From positions 33,140 to 97,139 of the forward strand of contig NZ_CAJNBL010000011.1 in assembly GCF_905221025.1 (NCBI RefSeq): DNA of 64,000 nucleotides. Direction: 5' to 3'. Shown here piece after piece: positions 50,701 to 60,174 of this stretch. Position 1 is the first letter of the stretch; every line of letters begins with the position of its first letter. The position numbers were made by a program, and so were the translations under genes. Under the pieces are notes generated by a model. It was not told the DNA's origin. It made no database searches and worked only from the letters and a program-made list of their open reading frames with translations. The stretch is from Candidatus Nitrotoga fabula (lineage in GTDB: Bacteria > Pseudomonadota > Gammaproteobacteria > Burkholderiales > Gallionellaceae).

Positions 50701-50779
50701 TTTGCTACCTGCGTTGCGACCCCTTGTCGAAACAGCCCAACCCTATCCGGAACCTGTAGCATCCGGCAAACGCTCCTGA
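47741..50779 (+). CDS. Class A penicillin-binding protein (transglycosylase/transpeptidase)
   Basis: A 1012-residue inner-membrane protein: one N-terminal helix (about 9-30), a GT51 glycosyltransferase domain (about 140-330) with LYIENREL, the altered form of the EDRxF motif, and AGGSTLATQIEK, then a transpeptidase domain with STAK (near 493), SVN (near 599) and KTGTG (near 924). The distance from SVN to KTG is about 325 residues, much longer than in PBP1a/1c, so the transpeptidase domain carries a large insertion. The only start upstream is TTG at 47741, with a weak ribosome site. Probable role: peptidoglycan synthesis. Confidence 0.8.
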   Translation: MSIKTPYKSIVLLTLTLLVATLIGVTIFVFREMKTSVYQAHYLARLASELSWEMESGANDGLSVPQAGPYDIRLGYSRLPSFLENLTKYDFHVSAQAKLSPRMKQLAEQGIFVPYREKTQAGLEITDRNHHPLYRAIFPGSIYENYTSIPPMIRDSLLYIENRELLDPDYPRKNPAIEWTRLGKGGLDKIIQFFHPAHHVAGGSTLATQIEKYRHSPNGITLTPSDKLQQIQSASIRAYLDGEETLPVRQQLVTDYLNTVPLAAIAGFGEINGLGDGLRAWYGLDFKLGNQFLKEWNASGANLEATAMYYKHALSLMVAQRRPSFYLISNRNALEELTNSHLRILTEAGIISPDLSNAAMKIPLQFRNEPASNENKNLSSSKAVNTVRLHLGSMLGLQHWYDLDRLDLSVDSTLDGSLQEKITRILRQLSDKEYARSAGLYGDHLLGEADPSRIIYSFTLSELTQNGAKFRIQADTLAQPLDVNNGTKLDLGSTAKLRTLVTYLEIIETLYRKYTALSPDALTGMLSDAHDPLSRWAIEYLQQGNKPSLHSMLEAALERKYSANPGERFFTGGGAHYFQNFNHTDDSRILSVREATHHSVNLVYIRMMRDIVRYHILQSQGSSAQILRDVNHPDREAYLKKFTEMEGKEFIKQFYKKYRGKEKSASGVDEIFFSSFRHMSPRVTAAYRFIHPEATFTQFKEFIAIRFPDYMELDENTLRKQYQRYPPGKYTLADQGYITSVHPLELWLARYLMLHPDAGYQDIILSSNDQFMEVYRWLFRTAHKNAQDIRIHSLLELEAFLEIHRSWKRLGYPFDMLVPSLASAIGSSADRPGALAELMGTILNNGVQIPAVLVERLHFAAGTPFETILEHTPETGKRLLSPELAAAVRNVLTGTVEKGTASRLANSIITEDGIRIPIGGKTGTGDHRHITFSAPGVIRKSDVVNRTATFAFFIGDRFFGTLTAFVPGPEAANYRFTSALPTQILKHLLPALRPLVETAQPYPEPVASGKRS

Positions 50780-50839
50780 ATGGCTGCACAGGTTCCCGTC
50801 AGACCATCCAGCCTGTACTTTAACGCAATGATCTTCCCG

Positions 50840-51769
50840 TCAACCGTCCCGGGCCAGGCCTTTGGGAATCGGAAATGTTATGTTCTCGGTAATCCCATCC
50901 AGTTCACGCACGCTATCCGCACCCATGGCCTTCAAGCGCGCAATTACATCCTGCACCAGAATTTCCGGAGCGGATGCCCCGGCAGAAATGCCAATCCGCG
51001 ATTTTCCGGATACCCATTCCTGCTGTAACTCTTCCGCAGTATCCACAAGGTAGGCAGGAACATTCATGTTGTGCGCCACCTCGCGCAAGCGGTTGGAATT
51101 TGAACTGCTCGGAGAGCCCACCACAATGACCAGTTCGCATAGACCGGCCAATTTTTTCACCGCATCCTGACGATTCTGCGTGGCATAACAAATATCATCT
51201 TTCTTGGGCCCGATGATCTTCGGAAACCGGTTTCTGAGTACCGCAATAATGGTTGCGGTGTCGTCCATGGAAAGCGTGGTCTGCGTGACGAAGGCGAGAT
51301 TGCCCGGGTCTTTCACTTCAAGAAGCTGTGCATCTGCGGGCGATTCCACAAGATACATGTTCCCGTCTGCCTGCCCCATGGTGCCTTCCACTTCAGGATG
51401 CCCGGCGTGACCGATCATGATGATTTCCATGCCCCGGTCGCGCAGACGGGCAACTTCACTGTGCACTTTGGTAACCAGCGGGCAGGTTGCGTCAAAAATC
51501 GTGAACCCGCGCGCTTCTGCATCCATGCGTACCGCGCGGGAAATACCATGCGCGCTGAAAATAAGAATACTGCCCTCCGGAACCTCGTCCAGGTTCTCAA
51601 CAAACACGGCACCCTTCTTGCGCAGATTTGCCACTACAAACTCATTGTGCACCACCTCATGCCGCACATAAATCGGGGCTCCATGCATTTCCAGCGCACG
51701 TTCCACCATCTCGATGGCGCGATCCACACCTGCACAAAAGCCACGGGGATTAGCAAGCAAAATTTCCAT
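50840..51769 (-). CDS. ispH: 4-hydroxy-3-methylbut-2-enyl diphosphate reductase
   Basis: A 309-residue iron-sulfur enzyme, last step of the non-mevalonate isoprenoid pathway. Cysteines in [20 protein letters not shown] and [11 protein letters not shown] bind the cluster; HEVVHN and [14 protein letters not shown] are family motifs. It follows lspA at a distance of 159 bp. Confidence 0.97.
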   Translation of the reverse strand: MEILLANPRGFCAGVDRAIEMVERALEMHGAPIYVRHEVVHNEFVVANLRKKGAVFVENLDEVPEGSILIFSAHGISRAVRMDAEARGFTIFDATCPLVTKVHSEVARLRDRGMEIIMIGHAGHPEVEGTMGQADGNMYLVESPADAQLLEVKDPGNLAFVTQTTLSMDDTATIIAVLRNRFPKIIGPKKDDICYATQNRQDAVKKLAGLCELVIVVGSPSSSNSNRLREVAHNMNVPAYLVDTAEELQQEWVSGKSRIGISAGASAPEILVQDVIARLKAMGADSVRELDGITENITFPIPKGLARDG

Positions 51770-51928
51770 TGGGCCTCTACCGTCAAGTTACGTACAATCC
51801 AATTTCCTGAATTACTCTAAATACTGCCCGTGCATGAACCATGCATAACCTTAATGCGTGCTGCACTGCACTGAATCCGGATTCCGGAACATTATGGATG
51901 GACACACCCCGGAAAAGCAGGAAAGAGA

Positions 51929-52384
51929 CTATGGTTTTTTGGCAAAACCATCCCAGATCAACAGCGCTGCCCCACAGGTAACAGCAGAGTCCGCAACATT
52001 GAATGCTGGGAAATGATACATCTGCCAGTAAAAATCCAGGAAATCCACCACATAACCATAAGCAACACGGTCAATCAGATTGCCCAGTGCGCCACCCAGT
52101 ATCAATGACAGTGCAAAACAAAACAATGGATCCTGCCTGTGCTTGCGCAACAACCAGATCATCCAGCCTGAGGCCAATACCGCAATCACGCTGAAAAACC
52201 AGCGTTGCCAACCGCCTGCCCCGCTTAAAAAGCTGAATGCTGCACCACGGTTATGCACCAGCACAAGGTTAAAAAACTCTGTCACAGCAAGATTTTCACC
52301 ATAGGCAAAGCTCCGGCTTATCCACAGCTTGGTAAACTGGTCCAGGAAAACAACCAGCGCTGACAGCCCCAACCATTTACTCAA
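51929..52384 (-). CDS. lspA: Lipoprotein signal peptidase
   Basis: A 151-residue inner-membrane aspartic protease with four helices. Catalytic aspartates in GGALGNLIDRVAYGYVVDFLDFYW and FPAFNVADSAVTCG. It cleaves prolipoprotein signal peptides. TTG start at 52384, 68 bp after ileS, the usual order ribF-ileS-lspA-ispH. Confidence 0.96.
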   Translation of the reverse strand: MSKWLGLSALVVFLDQFTKLWISRSFAYGENLAVTEFFNLVLVHNRGAAFSFLSGAGGWQRWFFSVIAVLASGWMIWLLRKHRQDPLFCFALSLILGGALGNLIDRVAYGYVVDFLDFYWQMYHFPAFNVADSAVTCGAALLIWDGFAKKP

Positions 52385-52452
52385 ACGGGTACCGCCTCCT
52401 GTCGGCTTCGCGCTTTTTTCCCGGTACAGGACAAAAACCCTTGAAATTTTTC

Positions 52453-55263
52453 TTATGCATATTTGCGTGCCTCACCCTCTCCGAACAGGTTGCTGACGCA
52501 ACGCCCGCACAAGGGGGGATGCCGGGGGTCGCTACCCACATCGGCACGATAATGCCAGCAGCGTTCACACTTGGAGTGCATGCTCGGAATCACCTTGATC
52601 CGTTCTTCCGCCTCTGATGCGGCTTGATGAATGGTAACATGCGATGTAATCAAGACAAAACGCAGATCATCGCCAAGACTCGCCAGCACTTCAAAATTCC
52701 TGCCTGCCGCATGAATTTCCACTTCGGCAGCCAGTGCCTGGCCAATCTGCCCTGCAGCACGCACCTCTTCGATATGCTTGTTCACCCGGGTACGCCACTC
52801 ACAAATGATGGCCCAGTTCTGCACCAGCGATGGCTCGTCCGATTCAGGCAAATCCGGCAGGGAATGCCACAGTTGCTGGAAAATGCTCTCCTCCTGGCTT
52901 GCATTCAGCACCGCCCATACCTCTTCTGCGGTAAAACTGAGAATTGGCGCCATCAACCGGACCAGGCTCTGGGTAATATGATGCAATGCATTTTGCGCAG
53001 AGCGCCGGGCATGGGAACCTTGCGCCGAAGTGTATAAACGGTCCTTGAGGATATCCAGGTAGAATCCTCCGAGCTGTTCAGAGCAGAAGGTCTGCAGCTT
53101 CTGCACCACCAGATGGAATTCGTAACGCGAATAATCCTCCTCCGCCTCCTGCTGCAAACTACGCACCAGCGCCAGCGCATAACGGTCAATTTCAAGCCAT
53201 TGCTCCACGGGCATGGCATCCCGCTGCAAATCAAAGTCAACCGTGTTGGCCAGCAGGAAACGCAGGGTATTGCGGATACGACGGTAACTCTCCACCACAC
53301 GCTTCAGGATTTCGTCGGAAATCGTCATTTCGCCGGAATAGTCCGTGGAGGCTACCCATAGCCGCAGAATGTCTGCGCCCAGCGTATCAAAGATTTTCTG
53401 CGGGGCGATGACATTTCCCCTGGATTTGCTCATTTTGTGCCCGCCACCGTCCACTACAAAACCATGGGTAAGCAGCGCATTGTAGGGCGCCCGGTCATAC
53501 ATCGCACAGGAGGTGAGCAACGAAGACTGAAACCAGCCCCGGTGCTGGTCGGATCCTTCCAGATACAAATCCGCCGGGAACGACAGATCCTGACGCCGGT
53601 ACAGCACCGAAGTATGGGTAGTGCCAGAATCGAACCAGACATCCAGCGTATCGGATAACGGACGATAGAAGGCCGCATCCTCACCCAGCAACTCGCTCGC
53701 GTCCAGTGTGAACCAAGCCTCGATTCCGTTCCGCTCCACACGCTGCGCAACCTGCTCGATCAGATTGTTCGTGTCAGGGTGCAACTGCAAGGTCTCCCGA
53801 TGAACAAAAAAAGGCATCGGAACCCCCCAGTTCCGTTGCCGGGAAACACACCAATCCGGCCGGTTGGCGATCATCGCTTTCAGTCTCGCCTTGCCCCATG
53901 CCGGGTAGAACCGCGTCGCCTCCACGGCCAGATTGGCCAGGTCGCGCAGGTCCGTTGCCGGGGCGGCCTGCACAGAAACATGCTTCTGGCTGAACTGCTC
54001 CATCCCGATAAACCACTGCGGAGTCGAACGGAAAATAATCGGGGTCTTGTGCCGCCAGCAATGCGGATAGCTATGCTGAATTTTTTCCAGATGCAGCAGA
54101 TGCCCGCTTTCCTGAAGCGCAGAAAGCACCACATCATTCGCTTTCCATACGAACAAGCCGCCCACCAGTGGCGTGTTTGCGAGAAATTTACCATCATCGC
54201 CTACCGGACTTTCATTCGGCAGACCGTATTTCTGACCAACAAAATAATCGTCCAGCCCGTGTGCCGGTGCAGTATGCACCAGACCCGTGCCGGCCTCCAG
54301 GGTCACATGCTCGCCGCAAATAATTTCTACCATTCTCCGGTCGAAAGGATGATGCAGTTCCACGCCTTCCAGAGCCGCACCCTTGCAGACCGCAAGAATT
54401 TCCCCTTCCAGTTGGTAGCGATCCAGGCAGACCTGCGCAAGGTCCTTGGCCAGTAACAGCAAGCCGCGGGATGTCCGGATCAGAACATAGTCAAAATCAG
54501 GGTGAACGCATAATGCCTGATTCGCTGGCAGCGTCCATGGCGTAGTTGTCCAGATGACCGCATAGGCTTGCACGCCTTCCTGCAATTCCATGCCAAAAGC
54601 CCTGGCCAGGGATTCGATACGGTTTACCTCAAAACCCACGTCAATTGCGGGAGAAGATTTGTCCTCATACTCCACCTCTGCCTCGGCCAGGGCAGACTGG
54701 CAATCCAGACACCAGTTCACCGGCTTGCGCCCCTGATAGAGATGGCCGCGCTCCCATATTTTTCCCAGCGCCCGGATAATATCCGCTTCGGTCTGGTAGT
54801 TCATGGTGAGATATGGCCTGTCCCAGTCCCCTAGCACCCCCAGACGAATAAAATCCTTTTTCTGTCTCTCGACCTGCTCGGCGGCATACTCGCGGCACAA
54901 CTCGCGAAAACGGGCAGGCAACATCCCCTTTCCGTGCTTCTTTTCCACCTGCAGCTCAATCGGCAGGCCGTGGCAATCCCAGCCAGGTACATAGGGGGCA
55001 TCAAAACCGGACAAGGTTTTGCTTTTGATAATGATGTCTTTTAATACCTTGTTCACCGCATGGCCAATGTGTATATCCCCATTCGCATACGGAGGGCCAT
55101 CGTGCAGAATGAATCTGGGCCGTCCCCGGCTGGCTGCACGGATTTTTTCATAGCGCTGCTGTGCCTGCCACTGACTAAGCATCTGCGGCTCGCGTTTTGC
55201 AAGATCGCCACGCATAGGAAAGGGCGTATCGGGAAGATTAAGAGTTTTTTTATAGTCCATCAT
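52453..55263 (-). CDS. ileS: Isoleucyl-tRNA synthetase
   Basis: About 936 residues, class Ia synthetase. HIGH motif as [24 protein letters not shown], editing-domain features ([25 protein letters not shown]), and a C-terminal zinc site CERCWHYR...CGRC. The frame opens at 55287, but the family begins [20 protein letters not shown], so ATG 55263 or 55260 is preferred. Confidence 0.96.
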   Translation of the reverse strand: MMDYKKTLNLPDTPFPMRGDLAKREPQMLSQWQAQQRYEKIRAASRGRPRFILHDGPPYANGDIHIGHAVNKVLKDIIIKSKTLSGFDAPYVPGWDCHGLPIELQVEKKHGKGMLPARFRELCREYAAEQVERQKKDFIRLGVLGDWDRPYLTMNYQTEADIIRALGKIWERGHLYQGRKPVNWCLDCQSALAEAEVEYEDKSSPAIDVGFEVNRIESLARAFGMELQEGVQAYAVIWTTTPWTLPANQALCVHPDFDYVLIRTSRGLLLLAKDLAQVCLDRYQLEGEILAVCKGAALEGVELHHPFDRRMVEIICGEHVTLEAGTGLVHTAPAHGLDDYFVGQKYGLPNESPVGDDGKFLANTPLVGGLFVWKANDVVLSALQESGHLLHLEKIQHSYPHCWRHKTPIIFRSTPQWFIGMEQFSQKHVSVQAAPATDLRDLANLAVEATRFYPAWGKARLKAMIANRPDWCVSRQRNWGVPMPFFVHRETLQLHPDTNNLIEQVAQRVERNGIEAWFTLDASELLGEDAAFYRPLSDTLDVWFDSGTTHTSVLYRRQDLSFPADLYLEGSDQHRGWFQSSLLTSCAMYDRAPYNALLTHGFVVDGGGHKMSKSRGNVIAPQKIFDTLGADILRLWVASTDYSGEMTISDEILKRVVESYRRIRNTLRFLLANTVDFDLQRDAMPVEQWLEIDRYALALVRSLQQEAEEDYSRYEFHLVVQKLQTFCSEQLGGFYLDILKDRLYTSAQGSHARRSAQNALHHITQSLVRLMAPILSFTAEEVWAVLNASQEESIFQQLWHSLPDLPESDEPSLVQNWAIICEWRTRVNKHIEEVRAAGQIGQALAAEVEIHAAGRNFEVLASLGDDLRFVLITSHVTIHQAASEAEERIKVIPSMHSKCERCWHYRADVGSDPRHPPLCGRCVSNLFGEGEARKYA

Positions 55264-56182
55264 GCTGTATAAACCATTGCTTTGCATTTTGCGCGTCGAT
55301 CTCTATCTGCTGCGTCAAACTGTGCAAATCCACGTACTTCACTTCATCACGCAGTTTGTGCAGGAAATCCACTCGCAAATGCCTGTTATAAATTTCGCCC
55401 GAAAAACCGAAGATATGCACTTCCAGTACCGGATTGCCGTTTTCCTTCACCGTGGGACGCACGCCCAGACTCGCCACTCCCTGCATTGAAGGAATGCCAT
55501 CCCCTCGCACCCGGACGACAAAAATCCCGCAAAGCGGCGGACGATTGTGCTTCAACTGAATATTTGCAGTCGGAAACCCCAGCTGTTTTCCCAGTCCATC
55601 TCCATGAATGACCCGCCCGCTGATACTGTACGGCCTGCCCAGAAAACCCTCTGCCGCAGACAGGTCCGAATCTGCCAGCACAGACCTGACCGCCGTGCTG
55701 GATATACGCACCCCATTGTGCAATACTGGGCGCATGCTCATCACTTCAAAACCCTGCTGGCTACCGACCTGCTGCATCAGCGCAAAATCCCCGCTGCGCC
55801 GGTTCCCGAAACGGAAATCATCCCCCACCAGAATAAATCTGGCCAGCAATCTGTCCTTGATAGCATGCAGGAAATCAACCGCGCTCATCTGCGCAAAACT
55901 ACTGTTAAAATGACACACATGAACCCGGTCCACACCAAGCGTCACCAAAAACTCCAGTTTTTCGCGTAGACTGGTCAACCTTGCCGGGGCAGCCTGCGGG
56001 GTTAAAAATTCGCGCGGCTGCGGTTCAAACACCAGCACAACCGAAGGCAGGGCGAGCTGCCGCGCAGCGGCTTTCAATTGTTCAAGCATCGCCTGATGAC
56101 CCAGATGCACCCCGTCAAAATTACCTATCGTTAATGCCACCGGCTTATTGTCTGCCGTATTCAATCCGCGAAAAACTAACAT
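55250..56182 (-). CDS. ribF: Riboflavin kinase / FAD synthetase
   Basis: A 310-residue bifunctional enzyme: adenylyltransferase half with [16 protein letters not shown] and [15 protein letters not shown], and riboflavin-kinase half with [20 protein letters not shown]. First gene of ribF-ileS-lspA-ispH. The CRISPR array starts about 75-130 bp upstream and is transcribed in the same direction. Confidence 0.96.
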   Translation of the reverse strand: MLVFRGLNTADNKPVALTIGNFDGVHLGHQAMLEQLKAAARQLALPSVVLVFEPQPREFLTPQAAPARLTSLREKLEFLVTLGVDRVHVCHFNSSFAQMSAVDFLHAIKDRLLARFILVGDDFRFGNRRSGDFALMQQVGSQQGFEVMSMRPVLHNGVRISSTAVRSVLADSDLSAAEGFLGRPYSISGRVIHGDGLGKQLGFPTANIQLKHNRPPLCGIFVVRVRGDGIPSMQGVASLGVRPTVKENGNPVLEVHIFGFSGEIYNRHLRVDFLHKLRDEVKYVDLHSLTQQIEIDAQNAKQWFIQHDGL

Positions 56183-56212
56183 TCAGGCCATGTCGCCGTA
56201 TCAAAAGCTGTG

Positions 56213-56218
56213 ATTATA
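56213..56218 (-). promoter_or_regulatory. Candidate -10 box for ribF
   Basis: A perfect TATAAT on the minus strand, 30 bp before the ribF ATG. No good -35 at 16-18 nt upstream, so this is tentative. Confidence 0.35.
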
Positions 56219-56256
56219 CCGTGAGGCATGGTATGGGGGCGAGACGTGAAAGATAT

Positions 56257-56284
56257 TCTGTCTGGGTACGAGCGTGGGGAAGAC
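56257..56284 (-). repeat. Eroded terminal CRISPR repeat
   Basis: The last 17 bases (ACGAGCGTGGGGAAGAC) match the array repeat with one change, while the first 11 have lost similarity. The gap to the next repeat is 24 bp instead of 33. It is the decayed leader-distal end. Confidence 0.7.
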
Positions 56285-56308
56285 CAAACAGGGCGGATGC
56301 GGCAGATA

Positions 56309-58165
56309 GAAACACCCCCACGTGCGTGGGGAAGACTGGGTTTTCCAGTGATGGATCCGCATGGTCTTAGAAACACCCCCACGGGCGTGGGGAAGACTCG
56401 CTGCCGGACGAGCTGCCCCAGGTCATCGTGGAAACACCCCCACGGGCGTGGGGAAGACCACCCCCGCCCAAAACGCCCAAAATTAGCAGTAGAAACACCC
56501 CCACGGGCGTGGGGAAGACTCAGTCAGGAGTGCAAGGCGTTGTTGGGTGATAGAAACACCCCCACGGGCGTGGGGAAGACCCAGCACCCCCAATGCCAGA
56601 GCCGCCTGCGCTGGAAACACCCCCACGGGCGTGGGGAAGACTCAGCATTGAGTGCAAGGCTTTGCTTGGGGATAGAAACACCCCCACGGGCGTGGGGAAG
56701 ACTGTCAAATCTTGAACGCAAAGTCTCCTTGCTCAGAAACACCCCCACGGGCGTGGGGAAGACTGATTGTTGCACACAAATCAGACAGGCGTATAAGAAA
56801 CACCCCCACGGGCGTGGGGAAGACGCTGACTGAATGGATAATTAATGCCGTGGAGGAGAAACACCCCCACGGGCGTGGGGAAGACATACATAAACAGAAA
56901 CGCCCCATTCCCGGGGCGGAAACACCCCCACGGGCGTGGGGAAGACTTAACTCAAACTGGTTCTGGAAAAGCATTATTAGAAACACCCCCACGGGCGTGG
57001 GGAAGACCAGCATGTTTACAGTAACTTTTTTATGGAGCTGGAAACACCCCCACGGGCGTGGGGAAGACCGATTCCTGTCGGGCACGCCAGACAAAGCCTT
57101 AGAAACACCCCCACGGGCGTGGGGAAGACCGCCGGAAGCCCAGCCGCTGTAATCCATTCTTGGAAACACCCCCACGGGCGTGGGGAAGACGCCGCGCAGC
57201 TTGTCCAGACTTCCACCTATGGAGAAACACCCCCACGGGCGTGGGGAAGACTGCCTCTACCTAATCTTACTGGATCAATTAACAGAAACACCCCCACGGG
57301 CGTGGGGAAGACCAGATGAGTCGTTTATATCACGTGTGGAATCCGGAAACACCCCCACGGGCGTGGGGAAGACTATCGTGGAAATGCAGCCCATCGATCA
57401 AAGCCAGAAACACCCCCACGGGCGTGGGGAAGACTGCATCTATTCGCTTGAACAGCGTGATCATCCGGAAACACCCCCACGGGCGTGGGGAAGACTATTT
57501 TTTCAGAGTTTTCCCACCCACCACAACAGAAACACCCCCACGGGCGTGGGGAAGACCCTGGAAAATCCATGTAAAGGCGCTGGATTCGGGAAACACCCCC
57601 ACGGGCGTGGGGAAGACGCCGTGGCAGAGTCACGCATTCGGCCCGGTAAGGAAACACCCCCACGGGCGTGGGGAAGACGTATCTTCCACAATTCCCATTT
57701 TGCTGCAGGCAGAAACACCCCCACGGGCGTGGGGAAGACTCCTTGATTACGCATGTTCGAGAATTTCTCCGGGAAACACCCCCACGGGCGTGGGGAAGAC
57801 GATCAGCTTTCCCGGAGCCGTGGTCGGCTGGTAGAAACACCCCCACGGGCGTGGGGAAGACAAGCCTTTGACGAACGCATCCCAGGTGCGTGTGGAAACA
57901 CCCCCACGGGCGTGGGGAAGACCGCCGCCCTTCATTCCTGGTTTGCCTGCCATTAGAAACACCCCCACGGGCGTGGGGAAGACCAGTAGCCGGAGCAATC
58001 ATGCTCACGGCACTCAGAAACACCCCCACGGGCGTGGGGAAGACTGCCCGCGCCGGAAGTCCTGCCGCCGTTATCCAGAAACACCCCCACGGGCGTGGGG
58101 AAGACACATGCAGCAGAAATGCTGGAAGCAGGGTTGAGAAACACCCCCACGGGCGTGGGGAAGAC
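56309..58165 (-). CRISPR. Type I-E CRISPR array, 31 repeats and 30 spacers
   Basis: 28-bp repeats; on the plus strand each begins GAAACACCCCCAC and ends GGGCGTGGGGAAGAC. On the minus strand this is the I-E form GTCTTCCCCACG...GTGGGGGTGTTTC, a stem of about 7 bp with an 8-nt handle. Repeats recur every 61 bp from 56309 to 58078; the last starts at 58138. Spacers are 33 bp except the leader-proximal one (58106-58137), 32 bp. The leader-distal repeat at 56309 has one change (T at 56323); all others are identical. Orientation is given by the cas genes and leader at the right side. Confidence 0.98.
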
Positions 58166-58276
58166 ACTACGTAAATACAGGCATTACGAGACAAACATAT
58201 TGTTAAAAAGCGAAAGTAAAAATTACTAAGTTATATTCTAGTAACTTAGTTTCTTCATATATTGAGATGCTAAATA
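58166..58276 (-). promoter_or_regulatory. CRISPR leader
   Basis: AT-rich 111 bp between the cas2 stop and the first repeat. It has a perfect inverted repeat ACTAAGTTA (58225-58233) / TAACTTAGT (58242-58250), loop 8, and ATATCAA (58274-58280) / TTGATAT (58288-58294) across the cas2 stop. It should contain the array promoter and the integration signals for Cas1-Cas2. Confidence 0.75.
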
Positions 58277-58576
58277 TCAACTTTCATTTGATATTGGCAT
58301 TTGTTTCTCAATGATTAATTGTAAACCAGAAAATTCAGTAAGATTACGCTTAGTATCGCCTAAACCGAGTATTTCATAACCAGGTGTTTCTGGAATATAC
58401 CTAAAAATCATCAAGCCACTTTCTCGCGGACAGTGTTTGTGCAAATAATCCACCACCTTTTTAGCAACCGCATTTTTTAATCCAGAAACAAACACATTGG
58501 GACGTGGCTCAATAAACCAAAGCTTCATTCGCCCTCGCACGGCAGGCGGCAAATCATTGGCTATCACGATGAGCAT
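58277..58576 (-). CDS. cas2: CRISPR-associated endonuclease Cas2 (type I-E)
   Basis: A 99-residue protein of the Cas2e/CT1978 form: LIVIANDLPPAVRGRMKLWFIEPRPNVFVSGL. It forms the Cas1-Cas2 integrase that adds spacers. Start overlaps cas1 by 23 bp. Confidence 0.95.
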   Translation of the reverse strand: MLIVIANDLPPAVRGRMKLWFIEPRPNVFVSGLKNAVAKKVVDYLHKHCPRESGLMIFRYIPETPGYEILGLGDTKRNLTEFSGLQLIIEKQMPISNES

Positions 58577-59453
58577 TTTTCACCCCAAATATAGAGTCAA
58601 TATCTTGGCCTATCTTTCCGAGTAAATCCATTTCAATGACACGCTGACGAAATGCAGCAGATACTTTATGCTTGTTGTAATGCCCTGCCATTTCAAGCGT
58701 CAACGAAAAAGCCAAGTCGATACAAAGATATTCTTTATATAAATCAGCTAAATCATAAACAAATGGCAATGGACTGCCGGAATGAATAAAACCAATATGT
58801 GGCGAGTACCCCATACTATGCACAGCAGAACTCAGAATGCCATAAAGTGCTGCATTGCTAGCCGTGAGCACTTGATTAGTGATATCACCAAGCTCGAACT
58901 TTCCAGGAATAAAACTCCGGCCTTTCCAACCTACGCCATACTCCTCTCCCTTTTGTTCATATAAAGCTCGGACACGGTAACCCTCCATCCCCATCATTTC
59001 TTTTAAAGATTTTCCCAGCAAATTTACTTCGGGAAAACGTTTAGCAAACATGTGTCGCGCAACTTCCAATGATTTCTTTGAATCAGCTGCAAGCTTAACT
59101 TGCATACGCATATTGCGAGTATCTGTTGTTGGTGTTTGCCCGCTGGCATAAAACAATAAGCTGTCTTCCCCCACCCAGCACACGTTACAATTAGATTGTG
59201 CGATAACTTTAACCGCTTCGTGGGTAATTGTTGTTCCTGGTCCCAACAATAAGCAATTGAGAGTGGCAATGGGCAAACGCACGACATTGGCTTCACAGTC
59301 AATCCATTTAACACTGGAATCATCGATTTCCAGCCGTCCGCGTTCAAGGTAGATGAAGGGATATTTATCTTTAACCTGAGGCAAACTATCGCGGGTAACT
59401 TTTATAAGCAGCCGGTTAGATAACGCGACTCCCGGCGTAGTTTCATCTGGCAT
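58554..59453 (-). CDS. cas1: CRISPR-associated integrase Cas1 (type I-E)
   Basis: A 299-residue protein: N-terminal beta domain (KYPFIYLERGRLEIDDSSVKW, CLLLGPGTTITHEAVKVIAQ) and helical catalytic domain with NAALYGILSSAVHSMGYSPHIGFIHSGS and FVYDLADLYKE, which supply the metal-binding E, H and D. Complete and apparently intact. Confidence 0.96.
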   Translation of the reverse strand: MPDETTPGVALSNRLLIKVTRDSLPQVKDKYPFIYLERGRLEIDDSSVKWIDCEANVVRLPIATLNCLLLGPGTTITHEAVKVIAQSNCNVCWVGEDSLLFYASGQTPTTDTRNMRMQVKLAADSKKSLEVARHMFAKRFPEVNLLGKSLKEMMGMEGYRVRALYEQKGEEYGVGWKGRSFIPGKFELGDITNQVLTASNAALYGILSSAVHSMGYSPHIGFIHSGSPLPFVYDLADLYKEYLCIDLAFSLTLEMAGHYNKHKVSAAFRQRVIEMDLLGKIGQDIDSIFGVKNAHRDSQ

Positions 59454-60174
59454 AAATCAAACTCACCTGACGATCACGATAACGTTTATCTTCACCAAAC
59501 TGCACAGGAATATCATTAACGGTGAAAATTTCATCCGCATTGTCTTTCTCGATCGCACCCTGCAACACTCGAAAATCTTCGATGCGTTGCTTCCCCATTG
59601 CAATAGAAGCCGCCATCTCAAGAGCTACTGTTTCATTGTCGAAAGTTCCACGATAAATAAAATCAGTTGGCACACAATTTTTACGCCCGAGATAAATGTC
59701 CCAGGCAGGATTTTGCAAGGCTTGTGCTACGACTTCAGCTTTATCAGCGGGCACTTCTAGTATTACCGCAAAAACAGCATCTTGTAAGTAATAGCGGTAA
59801 GTCATTTTTGTACCTCCTCCAACCGCTGGCTTGCCTTCCCTTGTTTTAGGGATCAACAAACTTGCCCAAGGGTCATGTTTGTCATAATCACTACCGACCA
59901 TATGGAAATCGCGTAATAATGGTTCTCGATCATGCTTAATATTTCCATCTCCTGTTTTTTTGCAGCGTACAAATGAGATCACCGTTTGATTGAGATGAGA
60001 AAATTCAGCTAAAAGCGCACGTTGTTCTCCCCCAGCTCCTAAGGCAGAAAGTACGAGCCCCAGCACGCCAGATTTTGTGGGAAAAGTTAGCGTGTCACGC
60101 CGTCCAAATTTAGAATCAGCACCCCAAGATTGCAGCGGAGCCTCAAACCACAACAATACATAAGGGTTATTCAT
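59443..60174 (-). CDS. cas5e: CRISPR-associated protein Cas5e (CasD)
   Basis: A 243-residue Cascade subunit that holds the crRNA 5' handle: LLWFEAPLQSWGADSKFGRRDTLTFPTKSGVLGL and YYLQDAVFAVILE, NPAWDIYLGRKNCVPTD. ATG 60174 overlaps cas7e by 8 bp and is preferred to the TTG at 60192. Overlaps cas1 by 11 bp. Confidence 0.94.
   Translation of the reverse strand: MNNPYVLLWFEAPLQSWGADSKFGRRDTLTFPTKSGVLGLVLSALGAGGEQRALLAEFSHLNQTVISFVRCKKTGDGNIKHDREPLLRDFHMVGSDYDKHDPWASLLIPKTREGKPAVGGGTKMTYRYYLQDAVFAVILEVPADKAEVVAQALQNPAWDIYLGRKNCVPTDFIYRGTFDNETVALEMAASIAMGKQRIEDFRVLQGAIEKDNADEIFTVNDIPVQFGEDKRYRDRQVSLIYAR

Noticed and set aside
56228..58194. Many long open frames on both strands with repeated ETPPRAWGR, HPHGRGED or SPRPWGCF
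   Set aside because: They are translations of the CRISPR repeats; the 61-bp period is not divisible by three and no start or ribosome site supports a gene.
59443..59453. Overlap of cas5e and cas1 as a sign of frameshift
   Set aside because: Both proteins are full length; short overlaps are normal in cas operons.
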